Positions 36,291-49,240 of a stretch of 64,000 bases of DNA are shown in pieces. Position 1 is the stretch's first letter; every line of letters begins with the position of its first letter. Origin of the DNA: Sphingomonas citricola. Its GTDB lineage: Bacteria; Pseudomonadota; Alphaproteobacteria; Sphingomonadales; Sphingomonadaceae. The DNA lies in NCBI RefSeq assembly GCF_019429535.1, contig NZ_JAHXZM010000004.1:62001-126000 (forward strand), in the 5' to 3' direction. The notes beneath the pieces are model-generated. The model ran no database searches. It was not told the origin of the DNA and saw only the letters and a list, made by a program, of their open reading frames with translations. Made by a program: the position numbers and the translations under genes.

Positions 36291-37562
36291 ATGGCGCGCG
36301 ACATGACGCGTGCGGGCGAGCCGCTGGGTACCGCGCCCAGGCGTGCGGCGCTTCGCCTGCTCGACGCGGTGCTCCGGCGCGGCGAGGCGCTCGACGCCGC
36401 GTTGCCGCTCGCGACGCGCGCGCTCCACGGCGGGCCCGACCGCGGCCTCGCCCACGCGATCGCGGCGGAGACGCTGCGGCGGTTGCCCGATCTCGACGTG
36501 CTGATCGATTCGGCGACGCGGCAGCGGCTGCCCGACGATGCCAAGGCGCGCTTCGTGCTGCGCATCGCGCTCGTCCAGGCGCTGTCGCTCGGCACGCCGC
36601 CGCATGCGGCGATCGCGACGGTGCTGCCGTTGATCGACGGTGGGCCCAAGCGGTTGGTCCACGGCGTGTTCGGCACGCTGATGCGGCAGAATGCGGCGCT
36701 ACCCGAGCAGCCGACGCTGCCCGCGCACGTCGCGGCACGCTGGCGCACGCATTGGGGTGACGACATGGTGGCCGCGGCAGCGCGCGCGGTCGCGGTGCCG
36801 CCGCCGCTCGACCTGACGTTGCGCGCCGACGAGGTGGTGCACCCGGACGGCGTCTCGCTCGCGCCCGGTCACGTCCGCGTCGAGGGCGGCGACGTACCCG
36901 GCCTCGCCGGCTACGAGGCGGGTGGCTGGTGGGTGCAGGACATCGCGGCGACGATCCCCGCGCGACTGATCGGGCGGGGGACGGGCAAGGCGCTCGACCT
37001 GTGCGCGGCACCCGGCGGCAAGACGCTGCAGCTCGCCGCCGCCGGCTGGCAGGTCGAGGCGGTCGACGTGTCTCAGACGCGCGCCGAGCGGCTGGCGCAG
37101 AACCGCGCGCGCACCGGGCTCGCGTTCGACGTGACAATCGCCGACGTGCTCGACTGGGCACCGCCAGCGCCGGCGCAGGCGGTGCTGATCGATGCGCCGT
37201 GCAGCGCGACGGGCATCTTCCGTCGCCACCCCGACGTGCTCTACCGCGCGCACGACGCGGTGATCGCGGAAGCCGCCGCGTTGCAGGCGCGCGTGCTGGA
37301 CCGTGCCGCCGACTGGGTCGTGCCGGGCGGTACGCTCGTCTACGCCACCTGTTCGCTGGAACCCGAGGAGGGCGAGGCGCAGCTCGACCGTTTCCTCGGG
37401 CAACGTAGCGATTACGCAATCGAGCCGGCGCGCCCCGACGAACTGCCGCAGGGGATTGTCCCGCAAGAACGCGGCTATGTCCGCACGCTGCCGACGATGC
37501 TGGCCGACGCGGGCGGGTGCGACGGCTTCTTCGTCGCGCGGTTGCGTCGTGCTGGCGGATAG
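36291..37562 (+). CDS. rsmB: 16S rRNA m5C967 methyltransferase, RsmB family
   Basis: The 423-residue enzyme has an N-terminal NusB-like helical domain (about 1-140) and a C-terminal Rossmann methyltransferase domain. The SAM motif [15 protein letters not shown], the [17 protein letters not shown] motif and the [10 protein letters not shown] motif with the catalytic Cys are intact. It methylates C967 of 16S rRNA in E. coli. The ATG at 36291 is used; 36303 is an alternative. rpe, a heparinase-like gene and purH follow on the same strand. Confidence 0.93.
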   Translation: MARDMTRAGEPLGTAPRRAALRLLDAVLRRGEALDAALPLATRALHGGPDRGLAHAIAAETLRRLPDLDVLIDSATRQRLPDDAKARFVLRIALVQALSLGTPPHAAIATVLPLIDGGPKRLVHGVFGTLMRQNAALPEQPTLPAHVAARWRTHWGDDMVAAAARAVAVPPPLDLTLRADEVVHPDGVSLAPGHVRVEGGDVPGLAGYEAGGWWVQDIAATIPARLIGRGTGKALDLCAAPGGKTLQLAAAGWQVEAVDVSQTRAERLAQNRARTGLAFDVTIADVLDWAPPAPAQAVLIDAPCSATGIFRRHPDVLYRAHDAVIAEAAALQARVLDRAADWVVPGGTLVYATCSLEPEEGEAQLDRFLGQRSDYAIEPARPDELPQGIVPQERGYVRTLPTMLADAGGCDGFFVARLRRAGG

Positions 37563-37606
37563 CGCACGCTGGCGGTAACGGGCCGGGCACGCTAGGTGCG
37601 GGCACC

Positions 37607-38269
37607 ATGCAGAAACCCGTCCGCATCGCCCCCTCGATCCTGTCCGCCGATTTCGCTAGGCTGGGCGAGGAGGTCCGCGCGATCGACGCCGCCGGCGCGG
37701 ACTGGATTCACATCGACGTGATGGACGGGCATTTCGTCCCGAACATCTCGATGGGCCCCGCGATCGTGAAGGCGATCCGCCCGCACACGACCAAGCCGTT
37801 CGACGTTCACCTGATGATTGCGCCGATCGACGCGTACCTGGACGCGTTCGCCGAGGCCGGCGCGGACACGATCACCGTCCACCCGGAGGCGGGGCCGCAC
37901 ATCCACCGCTCGCTCCAGCATATCAAGTCGCTCGGCAAGCGCGCGGGCGTGGTGCTGTGCCCCGGCACGCCCGCCAAGATGCTCGACTACCTGCTCGACA
38001 TGGTCGACCTGGTGCTGGTGATGAGCGTCAATCCGGGGTTCGGCGGGCAGCATTTCATCGACAGTCAGCTGAAAAAGATCGCCGCGATCCGCAAGATGAT
38101 CGATGCGACCGGGCGCGACATCGACCTGGAGGTCGACGGCGGGATCGATGCCACGACCGCGCGCCGCGCGATCGACGCGGGGGCCGACGCACTGGTCGCG
38201 GGCACCGCCACCTTCCGCGGCGGCCCCGAGGCCTATGCCGCCAACATCCGGGCGATCCGCGGCGAATGA
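37607..38269 (+). CDS. rpe: Ribulose-phosphate 3-epimerase
   Basis: Rpe interconverts ribulose 5-phosphate and xylulose 5-phosphate. The 220-residue TIM barrel shows [31 protein letters not shown] with catalytic Asp and His, [13 protein letters not shown] and LEVDGGID. Length is normal. It sits near tkt and tal, the other non-oxidative pentose phosphate enzymes. Its stop overlaps the next start (ATGA), so it is translationally coupled to the heparinase-like gene. Confidence 0.98.
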   Translation: MQKPVRIAPSILSADFARLGEEVRAIDAAGADWIHIDVMDGHFVPNISMGPAIVKAIRPHTTKPFDVHLMIAPIDAYLDAFAEAGADTITVHPEAGPHIHRSLQHIKSLGKRAGVVLCPGTPAKMLDYLLDMVDLVLVMSVNPGFGGQHFIDSQLKKIAAIRKMIDATGRDIDLEVDGGIDATTARRAIDAGADALVAGTATFRGGPEAYAANIRAIRGE

Positions 38270-40017
38270 GCGACATGCGCGCCGACGAGCCCGCCGGCGG
38301 GACGAGCGATCGTCAGGCGCGCGACACGATCGGCGCCGGCCACCGCATGGTGCGCGTTGCCGGCGACGGCAGCGCGTCGCTCGGCCAGCGCGTCGTCGAT
38401 TATTTCGACCGGCTGACGTGGCGCACGCCGATCCACGACATGCGGTTGAAGGGCCGCTACCCGCGCAAGCTCCTCGCGGTGCCGGCCGATCCGATGGCCG
38501 GCGACCCCGAGCGCGGCGAGGCGCTGACCGCGGGCTGGCTTGCCTGGGGCAATGAATTCCGCGCGCTCGACGAAGTGACCTTCGCCGCCTCGATCGGCAG
38601 CACGTCCTTCGACGACCACGCGCAGAGCTTCGCCTGGTTGCGCGACCTGTGGACGGCGCCCGACCGTGCTGCGGCGACGCGCACCGCGGAGATTCTGACG
38701 CAGCGCTGGCTCGCGGTGCACGGCGAGCGCGTGACCGAGCGCGGCTGGCGCCCCGATCTGTGGGGCCGGCGGATGCTGATGTGGACCGCGCACGCGCCGC
38801 TGCTCCTGTCATCGACCGACCTGATCTACCGCAGCAGCGTGCTGAGCGCGATCGCGCGCGGGGCGCGGCACCTCGATCGCACGGCCGACAAGACGCCCGC
38901 GGGGGTGCGCCGGATCGCCGCGTGGTGCGGCGTGGTGGTGGCCGGGTTGCTAATCCCCGGCGGCGACCCGCGCCGCGCGATCGGCGAGGCCGGGCTGGAG
39001 CGCGCGTTGGCGGTGTCGATCGGCGGCGACGGCGGGATCGCCAGCCGGTCCCCGCGCGATCAGCTGGACGCGATCGAGCTGCTGGCATGCCTGCGTGCCG
39101 CCTATGACGCACGCCGGCTCGACCTGCCCGACACGGTGTCGCAGGTGCTGGCGCGGATGGTGTCGGCGCTGCTCGGCACGATGATGGGCGATGCGGGACT
39201 GTCGAGCTGGCAGGGGGCGGGGCCGATCGCCGCCGACGAGGTGCAGGCGGTGTTGCAGGCGAGCCGCGTCGTGCGCCGTCCGCTGCGGCAGGCGAGCGAC
39301 CGTGGCTACCAGCGGATCGCCGCGGCGCGCAGCGTGCTGGTGATGGACGCCGCCCCCCCGCCGACCAGCCCGAGCGCGGCGGGCGCGTGCGCGTCGACGC
39401 TCGCCTTCGAACTGTCCGACGGCGAGGAACGCGTGATCGTCAATTGCGGCGGCGCACTCGCGATTCACGATGCGGCGCTGGCGGCCGGGCTGCGCTCGAC
39501 CGCGGCGCATTCGACGCTGGTGCTCGCCGACACCAATTCGACCGCGTTGTTGCCCGACGGATCACTCGGCCGCGGGGTGAGCGAGGTCGATCTGTCGCGG
39601 CAGGAGTCGGACGCGGGCAGCCGGATCGAGGCGCGCCATGACGGCTACGCGCGGCGCTTCGGCTTTCGGCATCACCGCACGCTGACGATGACGGGCGACG
39701 GGCTGGATCTGCGCGGTGAGGATTCGCTGCTCCCCGCGGGCAAGCGGCAAGGCCGAAGTGCGGCGCCCTTCGCCGCACGGTTTCACCTAGGCGCCGGGGT
39801 GGACGTGACCGTCAGTCCCGACGCGCAGGGGGCAACGCTGTCGACGCCGCAAGGCGCGGTGTGGCATTTCCGCGCGGCGGGCGGGACCGTGCTGATCGAG
39901 GACAGCGTGTGGGTCGACGCCGTGGGCGAGATCGTGCCGACGCAGCAGATCGTGGTCGGCAGCAGTGCGGCGCCGGGCGGGGCGACGATCAGCTGGGTCT
40001 TGAAGCGCGCGCGCTGA
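38266..40017 (+). CDS. Heparinase II/III-family protein
   Basis: The 583-residue protein has an alpha-helical (alpha/alpha toroid-like) N-terminal half, with [11 protein letters not shown] and [10 protein letters not shown], and a beta-sandwich C-terminal half with [25 protein letters not shown] and [17 protein letters not shown]. The second half is the heparinase II/III-like domain. The family includes polysaccharide lyases for uronate-containing polymers. No signal peptide is visible, so it may act in the cytosol or have another role. The gene is coupled to rpe and lies 21 bases before purH. Its substrate is unknown; a link to the nearby uronate EPS is only a guess. Confidence 0.88.
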   Translation: MSDMRADEPAGGTSDRQARDTIGAGHRMVRVAGDGSASLGQRVVDYFDRLTWRTPIHDMRLKGRYPRKLLAVPADPMAGDPERGEALTAGWLAWGNEFRALDEVTFAASIGSTSFDDHAQSFAWLRDLWTAPDRAAATRTAEILTQRWLAVHGERVTERGWRPDLWGRRMLMWTAHAPLLLSSTDLIYRSSVLSAIARGARHLDRTADKTPAGVRRIAAWCGVVVAGLLIPGGDPRRAIGEAGLERALAVSIGGDGGIASRSPRDQLDAIELLACLRAAYDARRLDLPDTVSQVLARMVSALLGTMMGDAGLSSWQGAGPIAADEVQAVLQASRVVRRPLRQASDRGYQRIAAARSVLVMDAAPPPTSPSAAGACASTLAFELSDGEERVIVNCGGALAIHDAALAAGLRSTAAHSTLVLADTNSTALLPDGSLGRGVSEVDLSRQESDAGSRIEARHDGYARRFGFRHHRTLTMTGDGLDLRGEDSLLPAGKRQGRSAAPFAARFHLGAGVDVTVSPDAQGATLSTPQGAVWHFRAAGGTVLIEDSVWVDAVGEIVPTQQIVVGSSAAPGGATISWVLKRAR

Positions 40018-40038
40018 GCGGCCAAGGCGCGCGAAAAT

Positions 40039-41622
40039 ATGGGTAAGGCTATGACCAGCATCACGATCAAGCGCGCGCTTCTCTCCGTGTCCGACAAGAC
40101 GGGGGTGATCGATCTCGCCCGCGCGCTTGCCGGCCGCGGCGTCGAACTCGTTTCGACCGGGGGCACCGCGAAGGCGCTGCGCGACGCCGGGCTCGACGTG
40201 CGCGACATCTCCGAGCTGACCGGTTTTCCCGAGATGATGGACGGGCGCGTCAAGACGCTACACCCGATGGTGCACGGCGGTCTGCTCGCGGTGCGCGACG
40301 ACGCGGGCCACGCGGCCTCGATGCAGGAACACGGTATCGGCGCGATCGATCTGGTGGTGGTCAACCTCTACCCGTTCGAGGCGACGGTCGCGAAGGGGGC
40401 CGAGCGCGACGAGGTGGTCGAGAACATCGATATCGGCGGGCCGAGCATGGTGCGATCGGCCGCGAAGAACCACGCTTATGTCGCGATCGTTACCGATCCG
40501 GCGGATTATGCGCTGGTGGCAGGCGGCGAAACGACGCTCGAGGATCGCCGCCGGTTGGCCGCGAAGGCGTTCGCGCTGACCGCGGCGTACGACGGCGCGA
40601 TCGCGCGCTGGTTCGGGCAGGTCGACCAGGGCGCGGCGTTCCCCGACGTGCTGCCGCTGACGCTACGCCGAGCGGGCGACCCATTGCGCTACGGCGAGAA
40701 CCCGCATCAGGCCGCGGCCTTCTATGCCGCGAACGACGGCGTGCGCGGCATCGGCCAGGCGCGGCAGGTGCAGGGCAAGGCGCTCAGCTACAACAATTAC
40801 AACGATGCCGACGCGGCGCTCGAGCTGGTGGCGGAGTTCCGCGAGGCTGCGCCCACCTGCGTGATCGTCAAGCACGCCAATCCGTGCGGCGTCGCGACCG
40901 CGACGACCCTGGAAGAAGCCTATGCCCAGGCGTTCGCGTGCGACACGGTGTCGGCGTTCGGGGGTATCATCGCGCTCAACCGGCGGCTCGACGCGGCGAC
41001 CGCGCAGGCGATCACCGGCATCTTCACCGAAGTGGTGGTCGCGCCCGACGCCGACGAGGAGGCGATCGCGCTGTTCGCCGCCAAGAAGAATCTGCGGCTG
41101 CTGCTGACCGGTGACCTGCCCGATGCGGCGCGTGGCGGATTGTTCGCCAAATCGATCGCGGGCGGATGGCTGGTACAGGGACGCGACAACGGTGTCCTCA
41201 CCGACAACATGCTCAAGGTCGTGACCAAGCGCCAGCCGACGCCGCAGGAATTGGTCGACTGCCGCTTCGCCTGGACGATCGCCAAGCACGTCAAGTCGAA
41301 CGCGATCGTTTATGCGAAGGACGGCGCGACCGCGGGCGTCGGCGCGGGACAGATGAACCGGCTCGAATCGGCACGCATCGCGGCGTGGAAGGCGAAGGAC
41401 GCCGCCGACAAGGCGGGCTGGGCGAGCCCGCGTACGATCGGCTCGGCGGTCGCCTCCGACGCGTTCTTCCCCTTCGCCGACGGACTGCTGGCCGCAGTCG
41501 AGGCGGGGGCGACCGCGGTGATCCAGCCCGGCGGTTCGATCCGCGACGACGAGGTGATCGCGGCGGCGGACGAGGCGGGGCTGGCGATGGTGTTCACCGG
41601 AATGCGCCACTTCCGCCACTGA
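40039..41622 (+). CDS. purH: Bifunctional AICAR transformylase / IMP cyclohydrolase
   Basis: PurH does the last two steps of IMP synthesis. The 527-residue protein has the N-terminal cyclohydrolase (MGS-like) domain with [22 protein letters not shown] and [16 protein letters not shown], and the C-terminal transformylase domain with [23 protein letters not shown] (Lys-His pair) and [20 protein letters not shown]. An ATG at 40051 would remove four residues. It is the last gene of the plus-strand rsmB-rpe-heparinase-purH block and is followed by a GC-rich terminator. Confidence 0.98.
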   Translation: MGKAMTSITIKRALLSVSDKTGVIDLARALAGRGVELVSTGGTAKALRDAGLDVRDISELTGFPEMMDGRVKTLHPMVHGGLLAVRDDAGHAASMQEHGIGAIDLVVVNLYPFEATVAKGAERDEVVENIDIGGPSMVRSAAKNHAYVAIVTDPADYALVAGGETTLEDRRRLAAKAFALTAAYDGAIARWFGQVDQGAAFPDVLPLTLRRAGDPLRYGENPHQAAAFYAANDGVRGIGQARQVQGKALSYNNYNDADAALELVAEFREAAPTCVIVKHANPCGVATATTLEEAYAQAFACDTVSAFGGIIALNRRLDAATAQAITGIFTEVVVAPDADEEAIALFAAKKNLRLLLTGDLPDAARGGLFAKSIAGGWLVQGRDNGVLTDNMLKVVTKRQPTPQELVDCRFAWTIAKHVKSNAIVYAKDGATAGVGAGQMNRLESARIAAWKAKDAADKAGWASPRTIGSAVASDAFFPFADGLLAAVEAGATAVIQPGGSIRDDEVIAAADEAGLAMVFTGMRHFRH

Positions 41623-41630
41623 TCGAGGCC

Positions 41631-41658
41631 GGGGGGGGGGGGGCAGCCGCCCCCCTTT
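41631..41658 (+). terminator. Poly-G tract and GC-rich terminator after purH
   Basis: Thirteen G residues in a row (41631-41643) are followed by CAGCC and GCCCCCC, then TTT. GGGGGGC at 41638-41644 pairs with GCCCCCC at 41649-41655 around AGCC, and the T run follows, so the element looks like a short intrinsic terminator for purH. The unpaired extra Gs are discussed in the findings. The flippase gene ends at 41692 on the other strand. Confidence 0.65.
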
Positions 41659-41691
41659 CGGTACCCCGGCGCGATCCGGAAAGCCCCCTGT

Positions 41692-43223
41692 TCAGATCGT
41701 GAAGCCGCCCTCTTTCGGCAGCGTCGCTTCCTCGGTCTTGGGCATCTTGGTGAACAATGCGCGGTCCTCCTCGGTGAAGGCGTAGCGCCAGATCATCCAC
41801 AGATAGACCAATGCGGTCGCGGGTATCCCGACCGCGAGCTGGACCGCGCGGTAGCCCGGCGGCAGCAGCGTGAACGCCGCGCCGACGAGCCCCGCGGCGA
41901 CGGCCGCCCAGGCGAGCGGCCAGCGCAGCGGCGACACCGACGCGCCCAGCATGCCGCGCAGGACGCGCGCCTTGATCACCGAGGTCAGCAGCAGCGTGAG
42001 CATGAGCGCGAGCGGCGCACCCGCGGCCTGCTCGGTCAGCCCGAAGCCCGCCGCGCGAATGCCGAGCACGAGCGCGAACGACAGCGCGACCTGCACGCCG
42101 AGCATCGTCGCCGAGATGACGAGGTTGCGGTGCCGCGCCATGTAGACGAGCGCCGACTCGCTCACCGCGCCGGTCGAGGCGAAGACTTCGGCGAACAATA
42201 GGAACACCATCGCTGCCGCGCCGCTCTCGAACTGCGTGCCGACCGAGGCCATGACGGCCTTACGCGGGATCGACGCCATCAGCGCGAGGCACAATTGCGC
42301 GGCGATGATCCAGAACGCGACCTGCCGCACCTGCCGCGCGATTGCGCCGAAATCGCGCCGCGCGAGGCTCTGCGTCACGACGGGGCCGAGGATCGGGTCG
42401 AAGCTGGTCTTCAGCTTCTGCGGCAGGCTCGCGACCTGCTGCGCCATATAATAGATGCCGACCACGCCGGGGGCGAACAGCAGGCCGAGCACGATACGAT
42501 CGACGTTGCGGCTGCCCCATTCCAGCGCATCGGCCCCCGCGAGCGGCGCATTGGCGCGCGCGAGCTGGAACAACCCGCGCAACTGCGGCGACCAGCCGGT
42601 CGGCAGGCCGTAGCTGCGCACCAGCGGCACCACGCTCGCGATCAGCGCCGCGACCATCGAGGCGACGTAGGACAGGATCAGCCCGTCGCGCAGCGTGAAG
42701 AAGGAAAAGGCGTAGGCCGCGCCCGACAGCGTCCACGGCTCCACCACCGCACGCGCGGTGACGCTCGCCTTCACGTCGTGGCGATAGGCCAGGGCCGCGA
42801 GACTCACGTCGGACAAGGCGGGCGCGAGGATGATCAGCGGGAAGAAGCGATCGAGCCCGGTGATCCAGCTGCTCGGATACATGAGCTGCGGAAAGGCGCA
42901 CAGCAACGCGCTCGCGCACAGCGAGACGATCAGCGCGACGGTCAGCGCGTCAGCGACGACCGCGTTGTGCGGCCGGTCGGTCGAGCTGAGTGCCTGCGCC
43001 AGCCCACGCTTCAATCCCAGCGTCGCGACCAGCGCGGCGAGTTCGACCACCACCACCGCGATCGCGAACCGGCCCACCAGCGCCGCGCCGTAGAGGTGAC
43101 CGGCGATGAACAGGAACGGGATGCGCGCGCCGAGGCGGAGGACGAACCCCGCGACGTTGGTGCGCCCGCCCTTGGCGAGCGCGGCGATGTCCTTCTGATC
43201 AGCCGGCGCGGCGGCGGCGCCCG

Positions 43224-43227
<4 letters not shown>
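41692..43227 (-). CDS. Polysaccharide flippase (PST/MVF-type), coupled to polA
   Basis: The 511-residue membrane protein has about fourteen helices and the oligosaccharide flippase pattern ([21 protein letters not shown], then [21 protein letters not shown]). It starts at TTG at 43227, which overlaps the polA stop (TTGA). No ATG or GTG is usable nearby, and the family N-terminus fits the TTG. It is the second flippase in the window and lies far from the glycosyltransferases at 20-26 kb. It may move another lipid-linked saccharide. The C-terminal 25 residues are charged and cytosolic. Confidence 0.88.
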
Positions 43228-46007
<2,780 letters not shown>

Positions 46008-46104
46008 GCGCGACGGCTTAGGCGGTTTCGGCCCCGCGCGAAACAGGTGCGGCGCGATGGTGCGGGGGCGTGGCGGATCGGCCACGCCCGTCACGCTGCA
46101 CCGA

Positions 46105-47238
46105 TCAGCCCTCGGTCGGGTCCTCGCTGACGCTTGTTGCGACATGGCCGCCGGTCAGCGCCGCGCAGACGTTCTGGATCAATTGCTGGCGCACGCGCAT
46201 GGCCACGCGCGTGTCGCCGATCATCACCGCGACCGCGTAACGCTTGCCATCGGGTGCGGTCAGCAGGCCGACGTCGTTGAACCCGGCGTTGCGTCCGGCG
46301 AGTTCCTGCCCAGTGCCGGTCTTGTGCGCGATCTTCCACCCCGCGGGCAGTGCGGCGCGCAGGCGGGCGCGGCCGGTAATCGACGCGCCCATCGTGTCGA
46401 GCATCACGCGGGTCGAGGTTTCGCTGAGCAACTCGCCGCGGGCCAGCCGCGCGAGCGCGTCGGCGATCGCGAGCGGGGCGGCACCGTCGGGCGGGTTGTC
46501 GATATAGCGCTGCATCGCCGCGGCGCGAACCTCGGGCGACAATCGCGCGCGCGCCGCCTCGAACCCGCGCCCGAGCGCCATCGACTGGTTCCAGGTGACG
46601 CCCGCGGTGCCGCTCTGGAGCAGGCGCTCGCCGGGACCGAAGCGGATCGCACCCAGTTGATGCTGCGTGATGAAGGCGCGCACCGCGCTCGGCCCGCCGA
46701 CCAGCGTCAGCAGCCGGTCGTTGGCGGTATTGTCGCTCTGCGTCAGCGCGCGCGTCAGCAGCCCCATGACGGTGGTGCGATAGCCCTCGCCGCGCACGAG
46801 ACCGGCGATCGGCTGATGGAACAGCGTCAGGTCCTGCGTGGTGACGAGCACCGGATCGTCGAGCCGCAGCCGCCCCGCGTCGCGCTGCGACAGGACGGTG
46901 AGCGCGACCCAGAGCTTGCTGACGCTCTGCTGCGGCAGGCTGAGCGCGCCGCCGCGCTGCACGGTCCAGCCGTCGTCGACCGCGCGGATCGCGGCACCCG
47001 CCTTGCCGGGGAATTCGCCGATCAGCCGGTCGATTTCGGCGCGCAAGGCCGCGGGCGCGGCGCGGGTGACGGGCAGCGGGCGCGTCGCGGGAACGGGCAG
47101 GCTGACGATCGGTTCGGCATAAGCCTGCGTTTCGGACGCGAGCGGCGCGCGGCCGCCGGGATTGGGCACCACCCCGCCGCTGCACGCGGCCATCAACGAC
47201 AGCGCTGCTGCCGACCCCCAAACCCCACCGTTACGCAT
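46105..47238 (-). CDS. Class A beta-lactamase-like serine hydrolase
   Basis: The 377-residue protein has a lipoprotein-like signal (MAACSGG, lipobox near residue 19) and a variable linker. Its domain has the class A motifs: SVSK (Ser70-x-x-Lys73), SDN (130-132), an E-R-L-L-Q stretch whose Glu falls at position 166 by counting from SDN, and KTG (234-236). The usual Asn at 170 is Gln here. These are the residues needed for acylation and deacylation, so hydrolysis of some beta-lactam is plausible. The divergent region outside the motifs allows another penicillin-recognising role. It follows nadB on the same strand after 171 bases. Confidence 0.85.
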   Translation of the reverse strand: MRNGGVWGSAAALSLMAACSGGVVPNPGGRAPLASETQAYAEPIVSLPVPATRPLPVTRAAPAALRAEIDRLIGEFPGKAGAAIRAVDDGWTVQRGGALSLPQQSVSKLWVALTVLSQRDAGRLRLDDPVLVTTQDLTLFHQPIAGLVRGEGYRTTVMGLLTRALTQSDNTANDRLLTLVGGPSAVRAFITQHQLGAIRFGPGERLLQSGTAGVTWNQSMALGRGFEAARARLSPEVRAAAMQRYIDNPPDGAAPLAIADALARLARGELLSETSTRVMLDTMGASITGRARLRAALPAGWKIAHKTGTGQELAGRNAGFNDVGLLTAPDGKRYAVAVMIGDTRVAMRVRQQLIQNVCAALTGGHVATSVSEDPTEG

Positions 47239-47409
47239 TCGCTACCAAACCTCGCCCGCTGCGCGATCGTTGCCCCGAGGCGGCCGCGCTCGGCAATGGT
47301 CCGGCCACCATCTTGCGACCACCGACCTCATCCATACGACGAGATGTTGTGGCGCCGCGCGCCGCACGCAAGGCCGACGCGCGGACAAGCGGTTGAGCGG
47401 CCGTGATTT

Positions 47410-48996
47410 TCAGGGAACCAGCACGGTATCGACCACGTGCGGGAGCATGTCGGGGTAATCGAGCGTGAAGTGCAACCCGCGGCTTTCGTGGCGATGGAGG
47501 GCGGAGCGGACGATCAGGTCGGCGGTCTGAATGAGGTTGCGCAGCTCGATCAGGTCGGCGGTGACGCGGAAATGGCCGTAATGCTCCTCGACCTCCTGGG
47601 TGAGCAGGTCGATCCGCCGCTTGGCGCGCTGCAATCGCTTGGTGGTGCGCACGATGCCGACGTAATTCCACATGAAGCGGCGGATTTCAGTCCAGTTCTG
47701 CTTGATCACCACCTCCTCGTCCGAATCGGTGACGCGGCTTTCGTCCCACGCGCGGATCGCGGGCACGGCGGGCAGCGTGTCCCAGCATTCGGCGATATGG
47801 CGCGCCGCCGCCTCGCCGTAGACGAAGCATTCGAGGAGCGAATTGGAGGCGAGCCGGTTCGCCCCGTGCAGCCCGCTCTCGGTACATTCGCCCGCGGCGT
47901 AGAGGCCGGGCAGGTCGGTGCGCCCGTCGCGGTCGACCACGATCCCGCCGCAGGTGTAATGCTGCGCCGGCACGACCGGGATCGGCTGCACCGTCATGTC
48001 GATACCGAGCCCGAGCAGCTTTTCGTGGATGTTGGGGAAATGCTCGCGCACGAAATCCGCCGGCTGATGGCTGATGTCGAGGTGGACATAGTCGAGGCCG
48101 TATCGCTTGATCTCGGCGTCGATCGCGCGTGCCACGACGTCGCGCGGGGCGAGTTCCATCCGCTCGGCGTCGTAATAGGCCATGAAGCGCTTCCCCGTCG
48201 CCGGGTTGATCAGCCGCCCGCCCTCGCCGCGCACCGCCTCGGTGATGAGGAAGTTCTTGACCTCCAGATTGTAGAGGCAGGTGGGGTGGAACTGCATCAT
48301 CTCCATGTTCGAGATGCGGCACCCTGCGCGCCACGCCATCGCGATCCCGTCACCGGTCGCGCCGCGCGGCGCGGTCGAGAACAGGTAGGTGCGCCCCGCC
48401 CCGCCGGTCGCGAGGATCGTCGCGCGCGCGGTATGTAGCTCGACCATCCCCGACGCGCGGTCGAGCGCATAGACGCCCCAGACGTTGCCCGCGCCCGAAT
48501 AACGCTGCTCGTGCCGGCTGGTGGCGAGGTCGATCGCGCAGCGGTCGGGCAGGAGCGTGATGTTCGGATGCGCCTCGGCGGCGCGTTGCAACGCTTCCTG
48601 CACCGCCCAGCCGGTCGCGTCGGCGACGTGGACGATACGGCGGTGCGAATGGCCTCCCTCGCGCGTCAGGTGGAGCGCGCCCCCTTCTTCCGCGAAGGGC
48701 ACGCCGAGCGCGCGGAGCCGCGCGATCGCCTGCGGTGCTTCGCCGACGACGAATTCGACCACGTCGCGGTCGTTCAATCCCGCGCCCGCGACCATCGTGT
48801 CCTCGACGTGGTTGGCGAACGTATCACCGGGTTCGAGCACCGCGGCGATCCCGCCCTGCGCCCAGGCGGTCGATCCTTCGTTCAATGCCCCCTTGGCGAG
48901 CACGGTGACGCGGAAGCGATCGGCGAGATTGAGCGCGGCGGTCAGGCCGGCCGCGCCCGAACCGACGATCAGCACGTCGCTGCTCGCCGCGCTCAT
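47410..48996 (-). CDS. nadB: L-aspartate oxidase
   Basis: NadB oxidises L-aspartate to iminoaspartate, the first step of NAD synthesis. The 528-residue flavoprotein has the FAD-binding DVLIVGSGAAGLTAALNLA, the NEGSTAWAQGGIAAV region, MEMMQFHPTCLY, the TEAVRGEGGRLIN active-site region and TESGLHGANRLASNSLLEC. NadA and NadC are not adjacent. The 171 bases between its stop and the beta-lactamase gene hold nothing I can identify. Its promoter region shares the 244-base divergent space with the cobalamin-related genes. Confidence 0.97.
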   Translation of the reverse strand: MSAASSDVLIVGSGAAGLTAALNLADRFRVTVLAKGALNEGSTAWAQGGIAAVLEPGDTFANHVEDTMVAGAGLNDRDVVEFVVGEAPQAIARLRALGVPFAEEGGALHLTREGGHSHRRIVHVADATGWAVQEALQRAAEAHPNITLLPDRCAIDLATSRHEQRYSGAGNVWGVYALDRASGMVELHTARATILATGGAGRTYLFSTAPRGATGDGIAMAWRAGCRISNMEMMQFHPTCLYNLEVKNFLITEAVRGEGGRLINPATGKRFMAYYDAERMELAPRDVVARAIDAEIKRYGLDYVHLDISHQPADFVREHFPNIHEKLLGLGIDMTVQPIPVVPAQHYTCGGIVVDRDGRTDLPGLYAAGECTESGLHGANRLASNSLLECFVYGEAAARHIAECWDTLPAVPAIRAWDESRVTDSDEEVVIKQNWTEIRRFMWNYVGIVRTTKRLQRAKRRIDLLTQEVEEHYGHFRVTADLIELRNLIQTADLIVRSALHRHESRGLHFTLDYPDMLPHVVDTVLVP

Positions 48997-49034
48997 ACCC
49001 GGGCTCCGCAGTGCGGAAGGTCACAAAGGTCGCA

Positions 49035-49215
49035 CCTCCATACGTGCGTGCGCGCGAGGGATGGCCGAACGGACGGGAACGGAGGAGCGAGCGGATGCAT
49101 GGCGCCAGTCTGTGCACCAAGCGGTTGACGTAGGACAGTCCCGGCGTGGCGTCGCATGGTACCGCGAAGGCTGGGTACCGCGAAGGCTGGGCAAGCCTGC
49201 CGTCGGCCGTTACCG
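49035..49215 (+). promoter_or_regulatory. Candidate degenerate cobalamin riboswitch
   Basis: The 5' region of the 49241 gene has pieces that resemble the cobalamin aptamer. A GGGAACGGAGG stretch lies near 49078. GCGCCAGTCTGTG lies near 49105, where the CGCAACTGT element would be. GCGAAGGC occurs twice near 49164 and 49180, in the place of the GGGAAGGC box. AAGCCTGCCGTC at 49193-49204 recalls the end of the B12 box. The match is partial and the middle elements differ from consensus, so this is tentative. The downstream genes (membrane protein and cobalamin-binding-type protein) make it plausible. Confidence 0.35.
49158..49191. repeat. Tandem direct repeat, 16-base unit, two copies
   Basis: TACCGCGAAGGCTGGG occurs at 49160-49175 and again immediately at 49176-49191. 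The identity extends two bases to the left of each copy. It lies just before AAGCCTGCCGTC in the leader of the 49241 gene. The repeat is an exact duplication and is not found elsewhere in the region by eye. Confidence 0.9.
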
Positions 49216-49240
49216 ACGTGGCGTGAACCGGGAGAAACTG

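Noticed and set aside
49158..49191. Tandem 16-base repeat as a CRISPR remnant
   Set aside because: There are only two copies with no spacer between them and no cas genes. A local duplication is the simpler reading.
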